From the NCBI GenBank assembly GCA_964535215.1, contig CAZHST010000009.1, positions 1 to 64,000 on the forward strand: a stretch of DNA of 64,000 nucleotides, read 5' to 3'. The position numbers were made by a program, and so were the translations under genes. Every line of letters starts with the position of its first letter. Position 1 is the first letter of the stretch. Of the stretch, positions 36,516 to 45,019 are shown in pieces. The notes under the pieces are model-generated. The model was not told where the DNA came from, did not search any database, and saw only the letters and a list, made by a program, of their open reading frames with translations. The DNA is from JACQHM01 sp964535215. GTDB taxonomy: Bacteria; Methylomirabilota; Methylomirabilia; Methylomirabilales; JACQHM01.

Positions 36516-37031
36516 TTACTGAACCATGCGTAGATCAACGCTGGCGCAAGGCTTCGGACCCTCCTTTGCCCAGCGGTTCAAAGGGGGGCACCAGCGCAGT
36601 TTCACCCACGTCCCCGTATAGACCGGCCTGGTGGGAAAGAACCGGTGATCGGCGTACCCCTCGTCACTCCAGATCTCCTGGATCTGCCAGATCCCGCCCA
36701 GGTGCTTGAAGACCTTCACGATGACCCAGCGATCTTCGTGCTGGATCGCCTCCCCCCGCCACCGGCTCCCATCGGCCTTCTCCCACTCCCAGGCGACCTC
36801 CCGGATCCGGACCCTGACCCCTTCATCGTTCACGATCTCGGCTTCTTGAGGGACCAGCTCCATCGGGGGGAAGCGGTTGGAGGGGAAGGAAAAAAGGACC
36901 GACGGGTCCAATCGCTCTGGACTGTCCGGCCGAGCCTCCACCCCGAATGTCCAGGCGCCCAGGACGGCCAGGGTAAGGATGATGATCCACCTTTCACGGC
37001 CAGATTCACGCTGGTTGCCAATCCTCTTCAT
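36516..37031 (-). CDS. Hypothetical secreted or membrane-anchored protein
   Basis: This 171-residue protein has an N-terminal hydrophobic segment (WIIILTLAVLGAWTFG) that acts as signal peptide or anchor. The rest is rich in Trp and charged residues (VRIREVAWEWEKADGSRW, HEDRWVIVKVFKHLGG). I do not recognise the family. The start at 37031 has a GAAGGGAGGG site. It is divergent from the aminotransferase gene. Confidence 0.65.
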   Translation of the reverse strand: MKRIGNQRESGRERWIIILTLAVLGAWTFGVEARPDSPERLDPSVLFSFPSNRFPPMELVPQEAEIVNDEGVRVRIREVAWEWEKADGSRWRGEAIQHEDRWVIVKVFKHLGGIWQIQEIWSDEGYADHRFFPTRPVYTGTWVKLRWCPPLNRWAKEGPKPCASVDLRMVQ

Positions 37032-37061
37032 ACACCCTCCCTTCAATAATCGATAGCCCAC

Positions 37062-37143
37062 CTTTAGCCGTCAGCCATCCGTTGCAAAGGATCAGTCCCA
37101 GGCTGAACGCCAACGACTGAAAGCCGACGGCTGAACGCTTACT
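37062..37143. repeat. Two opposed copies of the 7-bp-period repeat
   Basis: A minus-oriented copy (about 37062-37085) and a plus-oriented copy (37102-37143: GCTGAAC, GCCAACG, ACTGAAA, GCCGACG, GCTGAAC, GCTTACT) lie in the divergent spacer. They could fold on each other. Confidence 0.55.
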
Positions 37144-37233
37144 CTAAGCCCTTGGCCCCTGCTTTAAGGCGTTGACCCCCCGCCTCAAACGTGGTAAAAG
37201 AATAAGCCATAACCTTCCAAAGAGGGGCATGCG

Positions 37234-38409
37234 ATGGGGAAAGGGAATCGGTATCTTTCGAAAAAGGCCAGCCTGTTTGAGGAGTCGGTCATCCGGGGGA
37301 TGACCCAACTCGCCGAGCGGTACGGCGCCATCAACCTCTCCCAGGGGTTCCCAGGCTTTGAACCGCCGGAGGTGGTCACGGAAGCCGCAATCCAGGCGAT
37401 CCGGGAAGGGTACAACCAGTATGCCATCACCTGGGGCTCTCCCCGATTCCGCCAGGCCCTCGCCGAGAAACTCAAATCCTACAACGGGATCGAGGTTGAT
37501 CCTGAAACCCAACTGACCGTCACCTGCGGGGCGACGGAGGCGATGATCGCCTCCCTCCTGGCGGTGATTGATCCCGGGGACGAGGTCGTGATCTTCGAAC
37601 CCTTCTACGAAAACTACGGGCCCGACACGATCATTGCTGGCGCCACCCCGAGATATGTCCCCCTCCGCGATCCCGATTTCCACATTGACCCTGACGAGCT
37701 CCGGGCCGCCTTCACCGAAAAGACCAAAGCCATCATCATCAACACCCCCCATAACCCCACCGGGAAGGTCTTCACCGAGGAGGAGCTCCGCCTGATCGCG
37801 GGGCTTTGCCAAGAATTCAACTGCCTGGCCATCACCGATGAGATCTATGAGTACATCCTCTACGATGGCCGAAGACACATCAGCATCGCATCCCTCCCCG
37901 GCATGGAGGACCGGACCATCACCATCTGTGGTCTCTCCAAGACCTACAGCGTCACCGGCTGGCGCTTGGCCTATGCCGTGGCCTCCCCCGAGATTACCTC
38001 CGGCATCCGAAAGATGCATGACTTCCTTACCGTGGGCGCCCCTGCCCCTCTCCAGGAAGCCGGTGTGGTCGCCGTGAAACTCCCCGAGTCGTATTACAAG
38101 GAGCTTCAGGCCCTTTACGACCGGAAGCGCCACCTCCTGCTAGGCTACCTCCGGGAGGCAGGGTTTACGTGCATCGTCCCCGAAGGGGCCTACTACATCA
38201 TGACCGACATCACCCCCTTCGGTTTCCATGACGACACCGCGTTCGCCCATTATCTCACCAAGGAGATCGGCGTCGCCCCCGTCCCCGGCAGCAGCTTCTA
38301 TTCGAGAAAGGAGCTGGGGAAGAACAAGGTCCGCTTTCACTTCGCCAAGGATGACGAGACCTTGAGGGAGGCCGGGGAGCGCCTGGCCCGGCTGAAGGTG
38401 CGGGCATGA
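37234..38409 (+). CDS. PLP-dependent class I/II aminotransferase
   Basis: This 391-residue fold-type I aminotransferase has the Schiff-base Lys236 in GLSKTYSVTGWRLAY, NTPHNPTGKVFT for cofactor contact, and TDEIYEYILYDGR. The N-terminal SQGFPGFEPP and SVIRGMTQLAERYGAINL place it near kynurenine/glutamine/methionine aminotransferases (YbdL-like). It might finish methionine salvage begun by MtnA at 29236, but the substrate cannot be settled. It overlaps the next gene by 4 bp. Confidence 0.9.
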   Translation: MGKGNRYLSKKASLFEESVIRGMTQLAERYGAINLSQGFPGFEPPEVVTEAAIQAIREGYNQYAITWGSPRFRQALAEKLKSYNGIEVDPETQLTVTCGATEAMIASLLAVIDPGDEVVIFEPFYENYGPDTIIAGATPRYVPLRDPDFHIDPDELRAAFTEKTKAIIINTPHNPTGKVFTEEELRLIAGLCQEFNCLAITDEIYEYILYDGRRHISIASLPGMEDRTITICGLSKTYSVTGWRLAYAVASPEITSGIRKMHDFLTVGAPAPLQEAGVVAVKLPESYYKELQALYDRKRHLLLGYLREAGFTCIVPEGAYYIMTDITPFGFHDDTAFAHYLTKEIGVAPVPGSSFYSRKELGKNKVRFHFAKDDETLREAGERLARLKVRA

Positions 38410-38792
38410 ACCCTTCCCCAGGACAACGGGCAAAGGGGATGCTCCGCTCGCTTCTCGGCGTGGCCCTTCGGGCTCTCCCCTTGTTCTTGGCGGCGTGCAG
38501 CCTCTTCAGGTCAGGATCGGAGAACGATGCCCTCCTGGCCGCCCAGCCTCCTGAGATCCAAAAGGCGATCCGAAGACATGACATCCTTCCCGGGATGACC
38601 CCCGAACAGGTGTGGCTGTCGGCCGGCCCCACCGATTGCCTCCTCGTGACCTACTGGCAGGATAAGATCGCTGAGGTGTGGGCCTACACTTACAACACCT
38701 ACACCAAACGGCCCTCCAAAACCCTGAACTGCCGGGACATCGCCATCCGGGTCTACTTCATCAACGGGCGGGTGGTCGAGGTGCGACGGTGA
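38406..38792 (+). CDS. Small hypothetical lipoprotein
   Basis: This 128-residue protein has a basic N-terminus, a hydrophobic stretch and lipobox LAAC (about residues 28-31). The mature part includes HDILPGMTPEQVWLSAGPTD, a pattern seen in small SmpA/OmlA-like outer-membrane lipoproteins, and ends with a beta-rich IRVYFINGRVVEVRR. It is linked to the aminotransferase by the ATGA overlap. The functional assignment is tentative. Confidence 0.7.
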   Translation: MNPSPGQRAKGMLRSLLGVALRALPLFLAACSLFRSGSENDALLAAQPPEIQKAIRRHDILPGMTPEQVWLSAGPTDCLLVTYWQDKIAEVWAYTYNTYTKRPSKTLNCRDIAIRVYFINGRVVEVRR

Positions 38793-38885
38793 TCAGCCCA
38801 GAGCCTCCCAAAGCCTTGGGCCTTCCATGATGTGCCTCTGCCAGTGTTGAACGCTCAGGAGATCCTCCCCTGTCAGCTTGCACTG

Positions 38886-39296
38886 TCAGAAGGTGGCCGC
38901 CTTTTCGAAGAAGGCCACGTCCACACGCTCGATCCCCTCCTGCCTTGCCTGCCTTGCGACCTTCTCGACCACCATCTGGCGGACGAAAGGGATCGGGATC
39001 CGGCCAACTCGATGGACGACCTCTTCGGTGCAGCGGACTTCTGTTCCGGGGAGGTAGGGGCCACCGGCGGCCTTGACCTCAGGGGTGTGCTCGCAGGTCT
39101 CGGGAACCAGTTGCTGCAAGCGGATGGAGACGTAATCTGTCACCCACTGTTGGAGATTCTCCGTCGCCTTGACGGTATCGATCTTCTGCTTCTCGATCTT
39201 GTGCGAGAGCTCGGTGAGCAGCGCCTCCAGCCTCGCCAGCCGATCCTCCAGAGCCTCCAAGCGGGCTCCCATTGTTTCCTTTTTGGGTTTCGCCAT
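38886..39296 (-). CDS. Coiled-coil protein with PCP_red-like C-terminal domain
   Basis: This 136-residue protein starts MAKPKKETMG and has a coiled coil (about residues 8-45, LEALEDRLARLEALLTEL). Its last 45 residues (CTEEVVHRVGRIPIPFVRQM and the following VARQARQEGIERV) resemble the PCP_red domain found at the C-terminus of the light-independent protochlorophyllide reductase B subunit and in small stand-alone proteins. The start at 39296 has a GAAGGAGG site. A strong promoter lies about 120 bp upstream. The function is unknown. Confidence 0.65.
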   Translation of the reverse strand: MAKPKKETMGARLEALEDRLARLEALLTELSHKIEKQKIDTVKATENLQQWVTDYVSIRLQQLVPETCEHTPEVKAAGGPYLPGTEVRCTEEVVHRVGRIPIPFVRQMVVEKVARQARQEGIERVDVAFFEKAATF

Positions 39297-39392
39297 GGGT
39301 CCTCCTTCCTCGACACCCCCTCCTCCATGAAGGGTGGTGGTGTGAAGCCTGGGGAGCGGGGGTTGATGGTAGGGGTGGTGAGCCACCAGGGA

Positions 39393-39424
39393 GCGAATCC
39401 CTAGTATAGCGAATTCCTAGTATA
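39393..39424. repeat. Tandem 16-bp direct repeat in the leader
   Basis: Two adjacent copies, 39393-39408 and 39409-39424, differ at one position (GCGAATCCCTAGTATA and GCGAATTCCTAGTATA). They sit directly downstream of the minus-strand -10 box, where a repressor could bind. Confidence 0.6.
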
Positions 39425-39452
39425 GTATAGAGAAAACACCCTTCACTGCCAA
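39424..39452 (-). promoter_or_regulatory. Strong sigma70-like promoter of the coiled-coil gene
   Basis: On the minus strand TTGGCA (39452-39447, 5 of 6), a 17-nt spacer and TATACT (39429-39424, 5 of 6) form a near-consensus promoter. Further TATACT copies lie in the tandem repeat just after it. Confidence 0.65.
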
Positions 39453-39506
39453 AGGAAATCTGATCGTCGCTCCCTAGGACTTAGGTACCGGTGGTGGAAG
39501 GGGAAA

Positions 39507-39527
39507 GCTGATGGCTAAAAGCTGCTT
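39507..39527 (+). repeat. 7-bp-period repeat copy
   Basis: Units GCTGATG, GCTAAAA and GCTGCTT end at the stop codon of the minus-strand GXGXG-domain gene. Confidence 0.5.
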
Positions 39528-40264
39528 TAGTACGCGTACAGTTTGCCGTAGGGGCGGGTGGAGACGGGGACGATCTTGGTGTAGGCGTCAAAGTCGAACA
39601 GGTCCCAGTCGAGGCGAAGCTCGGACAGGAAATCTTCCAGCACCGGCTCAAGGAAGGCCACGTCGTCTTCCCTGAGGGGGAACTGCTTGACCTCTCGCCC
39701 AAGCCGGCGTGGGTCAACCTCCCCACGGATGTAGATGGTCCCGCCGTGCATGCCCGTGGCACAGTAATCGCCCACGACGGGGCGGCCGTTGGAAGAGTTC
39801 CCTAAGAGGATCAGGTAGCCGCCGGCCATGTACTCGCCGAAGAAGTTTCCCGCCGTGCCGCCGATGACGACGATCGGCTGCTGGGAGAGATACCCCTTCA
39901 TGTGGATGCCGACCCGGTAGCCGACATCACCCCGGATGTAGATCCGCCCCCCCCTCATGCCGTAGCCGATGACGTCCCCGGCCATGCCGTGGACGACCAC
40001 CTGGCCGCTGTTCATGGTGTTGCCGACCCCATCCTGGGCGTTGTTGTGGACGACGATCCTGGGGCCGTCCATGAAGGCGGCCAGATCCTCGCCGGGCACC
40101 CCCTCGATCTCAATCAAAACCTCCGGATCCATCAGGCCGCAGCCGATGTAGCGCTGTCCGGTAACGTTCCTTAACCGGAAATGCCTGACCCCTTCAGCGA
40201 TCCTCTGACGGATCAGGGCGTTTAGGTCCCGGTAGTGGACATCCTTGGCGTCAATCTCCAGCAC
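39527..40264 (-). CDS. Glutamate synthase GXGXG-domain subunit (archaeal type)
   Basis: This 245-residue protein corresponds to the C-terminal beta-helix domain of the large glutamate synthase subunit. Its repeated Gly motifs are clear: GDVIGYGMRGGRIYIRGDVG, GNFFGEYMAGGYLILLG and GDYCATGMHGGTIYIRG. In split (archaeal-type) enzymes this domain is a separate subunit. The GTG start lies two bases after the glutaminase-subunit stop. It is the last gene of a four-gene operon. It is equally similar in layout to N-methylglutamate synthase GlxC-type subunits. Confidence 0.88.
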   Translation of the reverse strand: MLEIDAKDVHYRDLNALIRQRIAEGVRHFRLRNVTGQRYIGCGLMDPEVLIEIEGVPGEDLAAFMDGPRIVVHNNAQDGVGNTMNSGQVVVHGMAGDVIGYGMRGGRIYIRGDVGYRVGIHMKGYLSQQPIVVIGGTAGNFFGEYMAGGYLILLGNSSNGRPVVGDYCATGMHGGTIYIRGEVDPRRLGREVKQFPLREDDVAFLEPVLEDFLSELRLDWDLFDFDAYTKIVPVSTRPYGKLYAY

Positions 40265-40266
40265 CG

Positions 40267-41424
40267 TCAGGCCTCCAGCAGCTCGCCCACTCCAGGGGCC
40301 TGGATCGGCGTCGGCCCCTTGCCCCGAGCTGATCCCTCCAAGAGGGCGATGACCGGACGGCCCGCAACGGGGGCAAAGACATCCTCCGCTTCTGGAGCGA
40401 TGGTCCGGATGGCCGACTCCTCGCTGGCCATGTACACGGTCTTCCCCTTGGTCGCCACCACGAGAGGTCGGAGCTTCACCCGGTCGTTTAAGCCGATCAG
40501 GCCGCCGTTAAAGCCGAAAAGGAAGGCGAAGGGGCCGTTCAGGGCTGCCGAGCCGTAGATCATGCGGAGGAGCGTGCTCTCCTTCCTCTGGCTCTCATCC
40601 ATCCGATCAATGTCCTTCCAGAAGGGAGGGGCGAGGACTAAGCAGGCCTGTTCGAAGGTGAGCCTATGCCGACGGATCAACAGATCGAGGAGGTAGGCGA
40701 TCACTTCTGTATCGGTCATCAAGGTGCAGTGATAGCCGTACATCTCCAGGTAGCGCTTGTTGATGCCGTACGAGGAGATCTCGCCGTTGTGGACGACGGC
40801 CCAATCCAGGAGGGTGAAAGGGTGTGCCCCGCCCCACCAGCCAGGGGTATTGGTCGGGAAGCGGTTATGGGCGAGCCAGGTATGGCCCTCGTATTCGGAG
40901 AGCCGGAAGAACTCGGCCAGGTCCTCCGGGTACCCCACCCCCTTCCACGCCCCCATGTTCTTCCCGCTGGAGACGACGAAGGCCCCCTCGCTCAGGTTGA
41001 TGTGCATGACCACCTTCACCACGTAGTCGTCGGGGCCCAGCTCGGTCCCGTCTAAGTCGGGCACCCGGACGAAGTAGCGTTTGAAGAAGGGGTGATCGGG
41101 GATCTTGGCTGTCTTTCGGATCGGCAGCTCCTCCATCTCCTCCACCTTCAAGGCCCTTCGGAGATAGTCCTCCGTCTCCTTCACGAAATCCTTGGACTCG
41201 TACATCAGGTGGAGGGCGTAGCAGTCGGCGTATTCCGGGTAGACCCCGTAAGCGGCGAACCCTCCCCCCAGGCCGTTCCCCCGGTCGTGCATGTTGACGA
41301 TGCCCCGGACGATGACCTCCCCCGAGACCTTCCGACCATCCCGGTTGATGAACCCGAGGAGCCCACAGGCCGACAGATCCTTTTCGGGGCGGGGGGGCTT
41401 GATCAAGGAATGACGCTCGTGCAC
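40267..41424 (-). CDS. Class II glutamine amidotransferase subunit of split glutamate synthase
   Basis: This 385-residue Ntn-type glutaminase would release ammonia from glutamine for the synthase subunit. The nucleophile is probably Cys20 in SACGLLGF, so a 19-residue leader would have to be removed. Further motifs are HNRFPTNTPG and VVHNGEISSYG. The GTG at 41424 has a GAGGGAGG site and is preferred to a TTG six codons upstream with none. It lies between the FAD and GXGXG subunit genes. Confidence 0.87.
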   Translation of the reverse strand: MHERHSLIKPPRPEKDLSACGLLGFINRDGRKVSGEVIVRGIVNMHDRGNGLGGGFAAYGVYPEYADCYALHLMYESKDFVKETEDYLRRALKVEEMEELPIRKTAKIPDHPFFKRYFVRVPDLDGTELGPDDYVVKVVMHINLSEGAFVVSSGKNMGAWKGVGYPEDLAEFFRLSEYEGHTWLAHNRFPTNTPGWWGGAHPFTLLDWAVVHNGEISSYGINKRYLEMYGYHCTLMTDTEVIAYLLDLLIRRHRLTFEQACLVLAPPFWKDIDRMDESQRKESTLLRMIYGSAALNGPFAFLFGFNGGLIGLNDRVKLRPLVVATKGKTVYMASEESAIRTIAPEAEDVFAPVAGRPVIALLEGSARGKGPTPIQAPGVGELLEA

Positions 41425-41448
41425 AGGCGCCTCCCTCTCCAAAGGCTC

Positions 41449-43311
41449 TTAGTGGGGAACGGTAAAGAGCATCACCCGTTCTTCTTGGGGGAGCCAGGCG
41501 TAGTTGAAGTCGTCATCCAGGAGTTTATGCTTGAAATCACGAACGTTTACCTGGGCCTCGATCAGGTGGCGGAAGAGGCCGGCCCGATCAATGGCCCGGA
41601 CCAGCACGGCGCCTGTAACCCGGTTCTCCCGGAGGATGACCTTTTTGTAAACCTTCCGCCTCTCGTCCAACAGGCGCAGGACCTCCCCATCGCCGTCATC
41701 CCTGACGAACCCGTAGGAGATGACCTGTAACCCTCCGAACTGGAGGGCGTTCGAGACCAACCCGCCCCGGAAGGTCCGTTCTGCGCCGGCCATGTTCAGG
41801 CCGGCGATCCGCCCGTGGGCGGAGGCGATGGGGATGATCGGGATCGGCATCAAGCGGCCCGTCGTCAGCTCCCGACCTTGGGCGCAGTCACCGGCCGCAT
41901 ACACCCCCGGCACGTTCGTTTCCATCCTTTCGTTCACCACGATCCCCCGATCGATCTCAAGCCCCGAGCCGCGGAGGAAGTCCACGTTGGGGCGAACGCC
42001 GACGGCAACAACCAGGAGCTGGCAGGGAAGCGTCGCGCCGCTCTTTAAAGTGATCCGCTCGATCTGCCGGTCATGACCGTGGAGGGTCTCGATCGTGTCG
42101 CCGGTGAAGATCCGTATCCCCTCCGCCTCCAGCTCGGCCTGGACCAGGCGGGCGGAGGTCCTGTCCAGGGCCATCGGGAGGATCATGTCCAGAAGCTCGA
42201 CGACGGCCACCTTCTTCCCCAGGTGGGCCAGGGCCTCGGCGCACTGGAGGCCGATCAACCCTCCGCCCAGCACCACGATGCTCTCCACCTTGTCCGCCGC
42301 TTCCCGGAGGGCGATGGCATCCTGGAGGCGGGTGAAGGTAAAGAAGTCAAAGTCCTCCAGCCCTTCGATCTTCGGAACGAAGGGGGTGCCGCCTACAGCC
42401 AGGAGGAGCTTCTCGAAGGAAACGGAATCGCCGTTCATGAGGACCCGCCGGTTGGCCACGTCCAGGCCCGTAACGCGATGACCCAGGAGGAGATCCACCC
42501 CCATCCTCTGATAATAGTCTGGCTGGCGAAGCGAGACCTTCCCCTCATCCACCATCCCCGCCAGGTACTCGTGGATCATAGCCCGGCTGTAGGCCGGCCA
42601 GGGTTCGTCGCTGATGACGAGGATCCTCCTGGAGGGGTCTTGTTCCCGGATCGCCTCCAGGGCGAACAGGGCGGCGAAGGAGTTCCCCACGATGACGTAC
42701 TGCGTCCCGCTTCCTTCGGGGCCCTTTCCCTGCCTTTCCGATCGGGGCCCGGTCTCCCGCGAGGGGAAGCCCCCCTCCACCGGATCCCTGTCCTCAAAGA
42801 CCAGGGCCCCCGTCGGGCAGATCATCACGCAGGCCGGAACTGTTCTTCCCGGGCAGAGGTCGCAGTGGTGGTTGATCCCGTTGGAAGGGACATCGGGGAC
42901 GTTCTTGACGTAGGGGTTCCGGCTGATGGCCCCAAAGCCGCAGGCCATGAGACACATCCAGCATCCCACGCACCTGTCCTCCTGGAGGAGGACCCGGCCA
43001 TCGGGAGCCTTGTAGAGGGAACCGTTCTTGCACGCCAGCAGACAGTCCGGCTCCTCGCAGTGGCGACAGGCTGTGGAGAGGCTGATGGCTCCGTTCACGT
43101 TCACATGGCAGCGGTTCAAAGGCTTGGGCCTCCCCTTTGCCAAGGCCTCCGCCGGATCGGGGAGATCGGCGGAGCGCTCGACGTTGAACCGGAGACCCTC
43201 TACCACGTAGGCCCCCACAGGGCTCTTGGTCCTGGAGTGCTCGACGATGCAGGCGATCTCACATAGACGGCAGTTGGTGCAGCGGCTCTCAATGGGATAG
43301 ACGAGGTTCAT
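41449..43311 (-). CDS. 4Fe-4S ferredoxin/FAD-dependent oxidoreductase subunit
   Basis: This 620-residue electron-transfer subunit has an N-terminal ferredoxin part with several Cys motifs (CTNCRLCEIAC, CRHCEEPDCLLAC, CVGCWMCLMACGFGAI, CDLC with CVMICPTGAL; about residues 11-170). It is followed by a pyridine nucleotide-disulfide oxidoreductase part with VIVGNSFAALFALEAI, VVLGGGLIGLQCAEAL and VYAAGDCAQG. It probably feeds electrons from NAD(P)H or ferredoxin to the FMN synthase subunit encoded just upstream. Confidence 0.88.
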   Translation of the reverse strand: MNLVYPIESRCTNCRLCEIACIVEHSRTKSPVGAYVVEGLRFNVERSADLPDPAEALAKGRPKPLNRCHVNVNGAISLSTACRHCEEPDCLLACKNGSLYKAPDGRVLLQEDRCVGCWMCLMACGFGAISRNPYVKNVPDVPSNGINHHCDLCPGRTVPACVMICPTGALVFEDRDPVEGGFPSRETGPRSERQGKGPEGSGTQYVIVGNSFAALFALEAIREQDPSRRILVISDEPWPAYSRAMIHEYLAGMVDEGKVSLRQPDYYQRMGVDLLLGHRVTGLDVANRRVLMNGDSVSFEKLLLAVGGTPFVPKIEGLEDFDFFTFTRLQDAIALREAADKVESIVVLGGGLIGLQCAEALAHLGKKVAVVELLDMILPMALDRTSARLVQAELEAEGIRIFTGDTIETLHGHDRQIERITLKSGATLPCQLLVVAVGVRPNVDFLRGSGLEIDRGIVVNERMETNVPGVYAAGDCAQGRELTTGRLMPIPIIPIASAHGRIAGLNMAGAERTFRGGLVSNALQFGGLQVISYGFVRDDGDGEVLRLLDERRKVYKKVILRENRVTGAVLVRAIDRAGLFRHLIEAQVNVRDFKHKLLDDDFNYAWLPQEERVMLFTVPH

Positions 43312-43312
43312 G

Positions 43313-44884
43313 TTAGAGCCCCGCCTGCTGGACGCCCAGGGCTTTCAGCTCGATCTCCGTGAGGCCGATGCCTCGGAGCTTCAAGCGGTTTCCCCGGAGG
43401 CTCTCGATGGCATTTACCCCCATCAGGCCCAGCATCTCCTTCATCTCATGGCTCCAGCCCTTCAGGAGATTAATCAAACGCTCCGCCGCGAGGTCGGCCG
43501 GGAGGCGCTTCACAAGATCCGGCTGGTTCGTCGTGATGCCCCAGGCGCACTTCCCCCGATGGCACTGCTGGCAGAGGGTACACCCCACGGCCACCATGGC
43601 CGCCGTGGCGATGTAGACGGCATCAGCCCCTAAGGCAATGGCCTTGATCACGTCGGCGCTGGACCGGATCCCGCCCGCGGCGATGATGGAGGCCTGCTGC
43701 CGGATGCCTTCTTCGCGGAGCCGCTGGTCCACCTGGGCGATGGCCACCTCGATGGGGATGCCGACGTGGTCCCGGACGATGGTTGGGGCCGCCCCGGTCC
43801 CGCCCCGGAACCCATCCAGGACCACCACATCGGCCCCCGCCCGGACGATGCCGCTGGCGATGGCAGCACTGTTGTGGACGGCGGCGATCTTCACCGAGAC
43901 CGGCTTTGTATAGGCCGTCGCCTCTTTGATGGCGTAGATCAGGAGCCGAAGGTCCTCGATGGAGTAGATGTCGTGTTGGGGCGCCGGCGAGAGGGCATCG
44001 GTCCCCTGGGGGATCATCCGGGTCCGGGAGACCTCGAAGGTCACCTTCTCCCCCGGGAGGTGGCCGCCGATCCCCGGCTTGGCCCCCTGGCCGATCTTGA
44101 TCTCGCACATGGCGGAGTTGTGGAGGTACGCCACACTCACCCCGAACCGGCCCGAGGCGACCTGGACGATGGCGCGGTCCTTGAACTTCACAAAATCTGG
44201 GTGGAGCCCCCCCTCCCCCGTGTTGAAATAGGTCCCCATCTCCGTCGCCGCCATAGCCAGCCCCTGCTGGAAGTTGTAGCTAATCGCCCCGAAGGACATG
44301 GGTGCGAAGAGGATGGGGATCTCACAGACGATGTTCGGGTGGTCTTCCAGAAACCTTCGCCTCGCCCGATCCTCCTCAGGGGGAAGGGCGTCAGGTTTCC
44401 GGCCGAGGTAGGTCCGAAGCTCCATCGGCTCCCGGATGGGATCAATCGAGGGGTTGGTCACCTGGGAGGCATCGAGGACTAGGTGGTCGAAATAGTTCCG
44501 GTAGGGGAGATCGTTCCCCAAGCCTGTGAGAAGCACCCCGCCGGTATCCGCCTGCTTGTAGATGGCCCGGATCACCTTCGTCCGCCAGTTGTCGTTCTCC
44601 CGAAACCCATCCCCCCACCTCCTGATCTCGATGCAATCCGTCGGGCACAGGGCCTCGCACCGTTTGCAGTTCACGCAGTTCTCATGGCGGTTGTACACCA
44701 GGTCGAGGGACGGGTCGTAGAACGTGGCCTCGTAGGGGCACTGGCGGACGCAGACCAGGCAGCGGATGCACCGGGACTGGTCCCGCTCCACCTTGTACTC
44801 CGGGTAGGCGTGGAAATAGTCTCCCCGGCGGAGGCTCCGGAGGTGTAGGGTCTCAGAGGCATCAGGTTCTGTCACGGATCCCAT
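43313..44884 (-). CDS. Glutamate synthase FMN subunit with ferredoxin domain (archaeal type)
   Basis: This 523-residue subunit contains two 4Fe-4S motifs (CIRCLVCVRQCP and CVNCKRCEALCP; about residues 38-90). The FMN-binding synthase barrel follows (APMSFGAISYNFQQGLAMAA, GEGGLHPDF, KIGQGAKPGIGGHLPG, DGFRGGTGAAP). A Cys cluster for a further iron-sulfur centre is CTLCQQCHRGKC. It makes glutamate from 2-oxoglutarate and ammonia, or acts as an N-methylglutamate synthase-like relative. The start at 44884 has an AAAGGAG site and is the first gene of the operon. Confidence 0.9.
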   Translation of the reverse strand: MGSVTEPDASETLHLRSLRRGDYFHAYPEYKVERDQSRCIRCLVCVRQCPYEATFYDPSLDLVYNRHENCVNCKRCEALCPTDCIEIRRWGDGFRENDNWRTKVIRAIYKQADTGGVLLTGLGNDLPYRNYFDHLVLDASQVTNPSIDPIREPMELRTYLGRKPDALPPEEDRARRRFLEDHPNIVCEIPILFAPMSFGAISYNFQQGLAMAATEMGTYFNTGEGGLHPDFVKFKDRAIVQVASGRFGVSVAYLHNSAMCEIKIGQGAKPGIGGHLPGEKVTFEVSRTRMIPQGTDALSPAPQHDIYSIEDLRLLIYAIKEATAYTKPVSVKIAAVHNSAAIASGIVRAGADVVVLDGFRGGTGAAPTIVRDHVGIPIEVAIAQVDQRLREEGIRQQASIIAAGGIRSSADVIKAIALGADAVYIATAAMVAVGCTLCQQCHRGKCAWGITTNQPDLVKRLPADLAAERLINLLKGWSHEMKEMLGLMGVNAIESLRGNRLKLRGIGLTEIELKALGVQQAGL

Positions 44885-44931
44885 CGGTGGCTCCTTTCCC
44901 GCCTCTCCAAGCAATCAAAGGTTTAAAAAAC

Positions 44932-44960
44932 AGTATAATCTTCTTTATCCCCGTTGGGAA
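44932..44960 (-). promoter_or_regulatory. Promoter of the split glutamate synthase operon
   Basis: On the minus strand TTCCCA (44960-44955, 4 of 6), a 17-nt spacer and TATACT (44937-44932, 5 of 6) would start transcription near 44925, 40 nt before the ATG. Confidence 0.5.
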
Positions 44961-44978
44961 TGATCCAAAAGGATCATT
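44959..44978. promoter_or_regulatory. Perfect palindrome at the upstream edge of the glutamate synthase promoter
   Basis: AATGATCC-AAAA-GGATCATT has 8-bp perfect arms and touches the -35 region. A T-tract follows on the plus strand, so it could alternatively serve as a terminator for plus-strand transcripts, though no plus gene ends here. Confidence 0.5.
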
Positions 44979-45019
44979 TTTCTAGAGAAAATGGACTAGG
45001 GAGGGAGAGCTCGTATGGA

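Noticed and set aside
42073..43266. Long plus-strand frame opposite the FAD/ferredoxin subunit gene
   Set aside because: It is the antisense of a clearly conserved gene and has no recognisable motif; likewise 41092-41730 and 43766-44482.
44959..44985. Rho-independent terminator for a plus-strand gene
   Set aside because: Both flanking genes are on the minus strand; no plus-strand gene ends here, so a regulatory palindrome is more likely.
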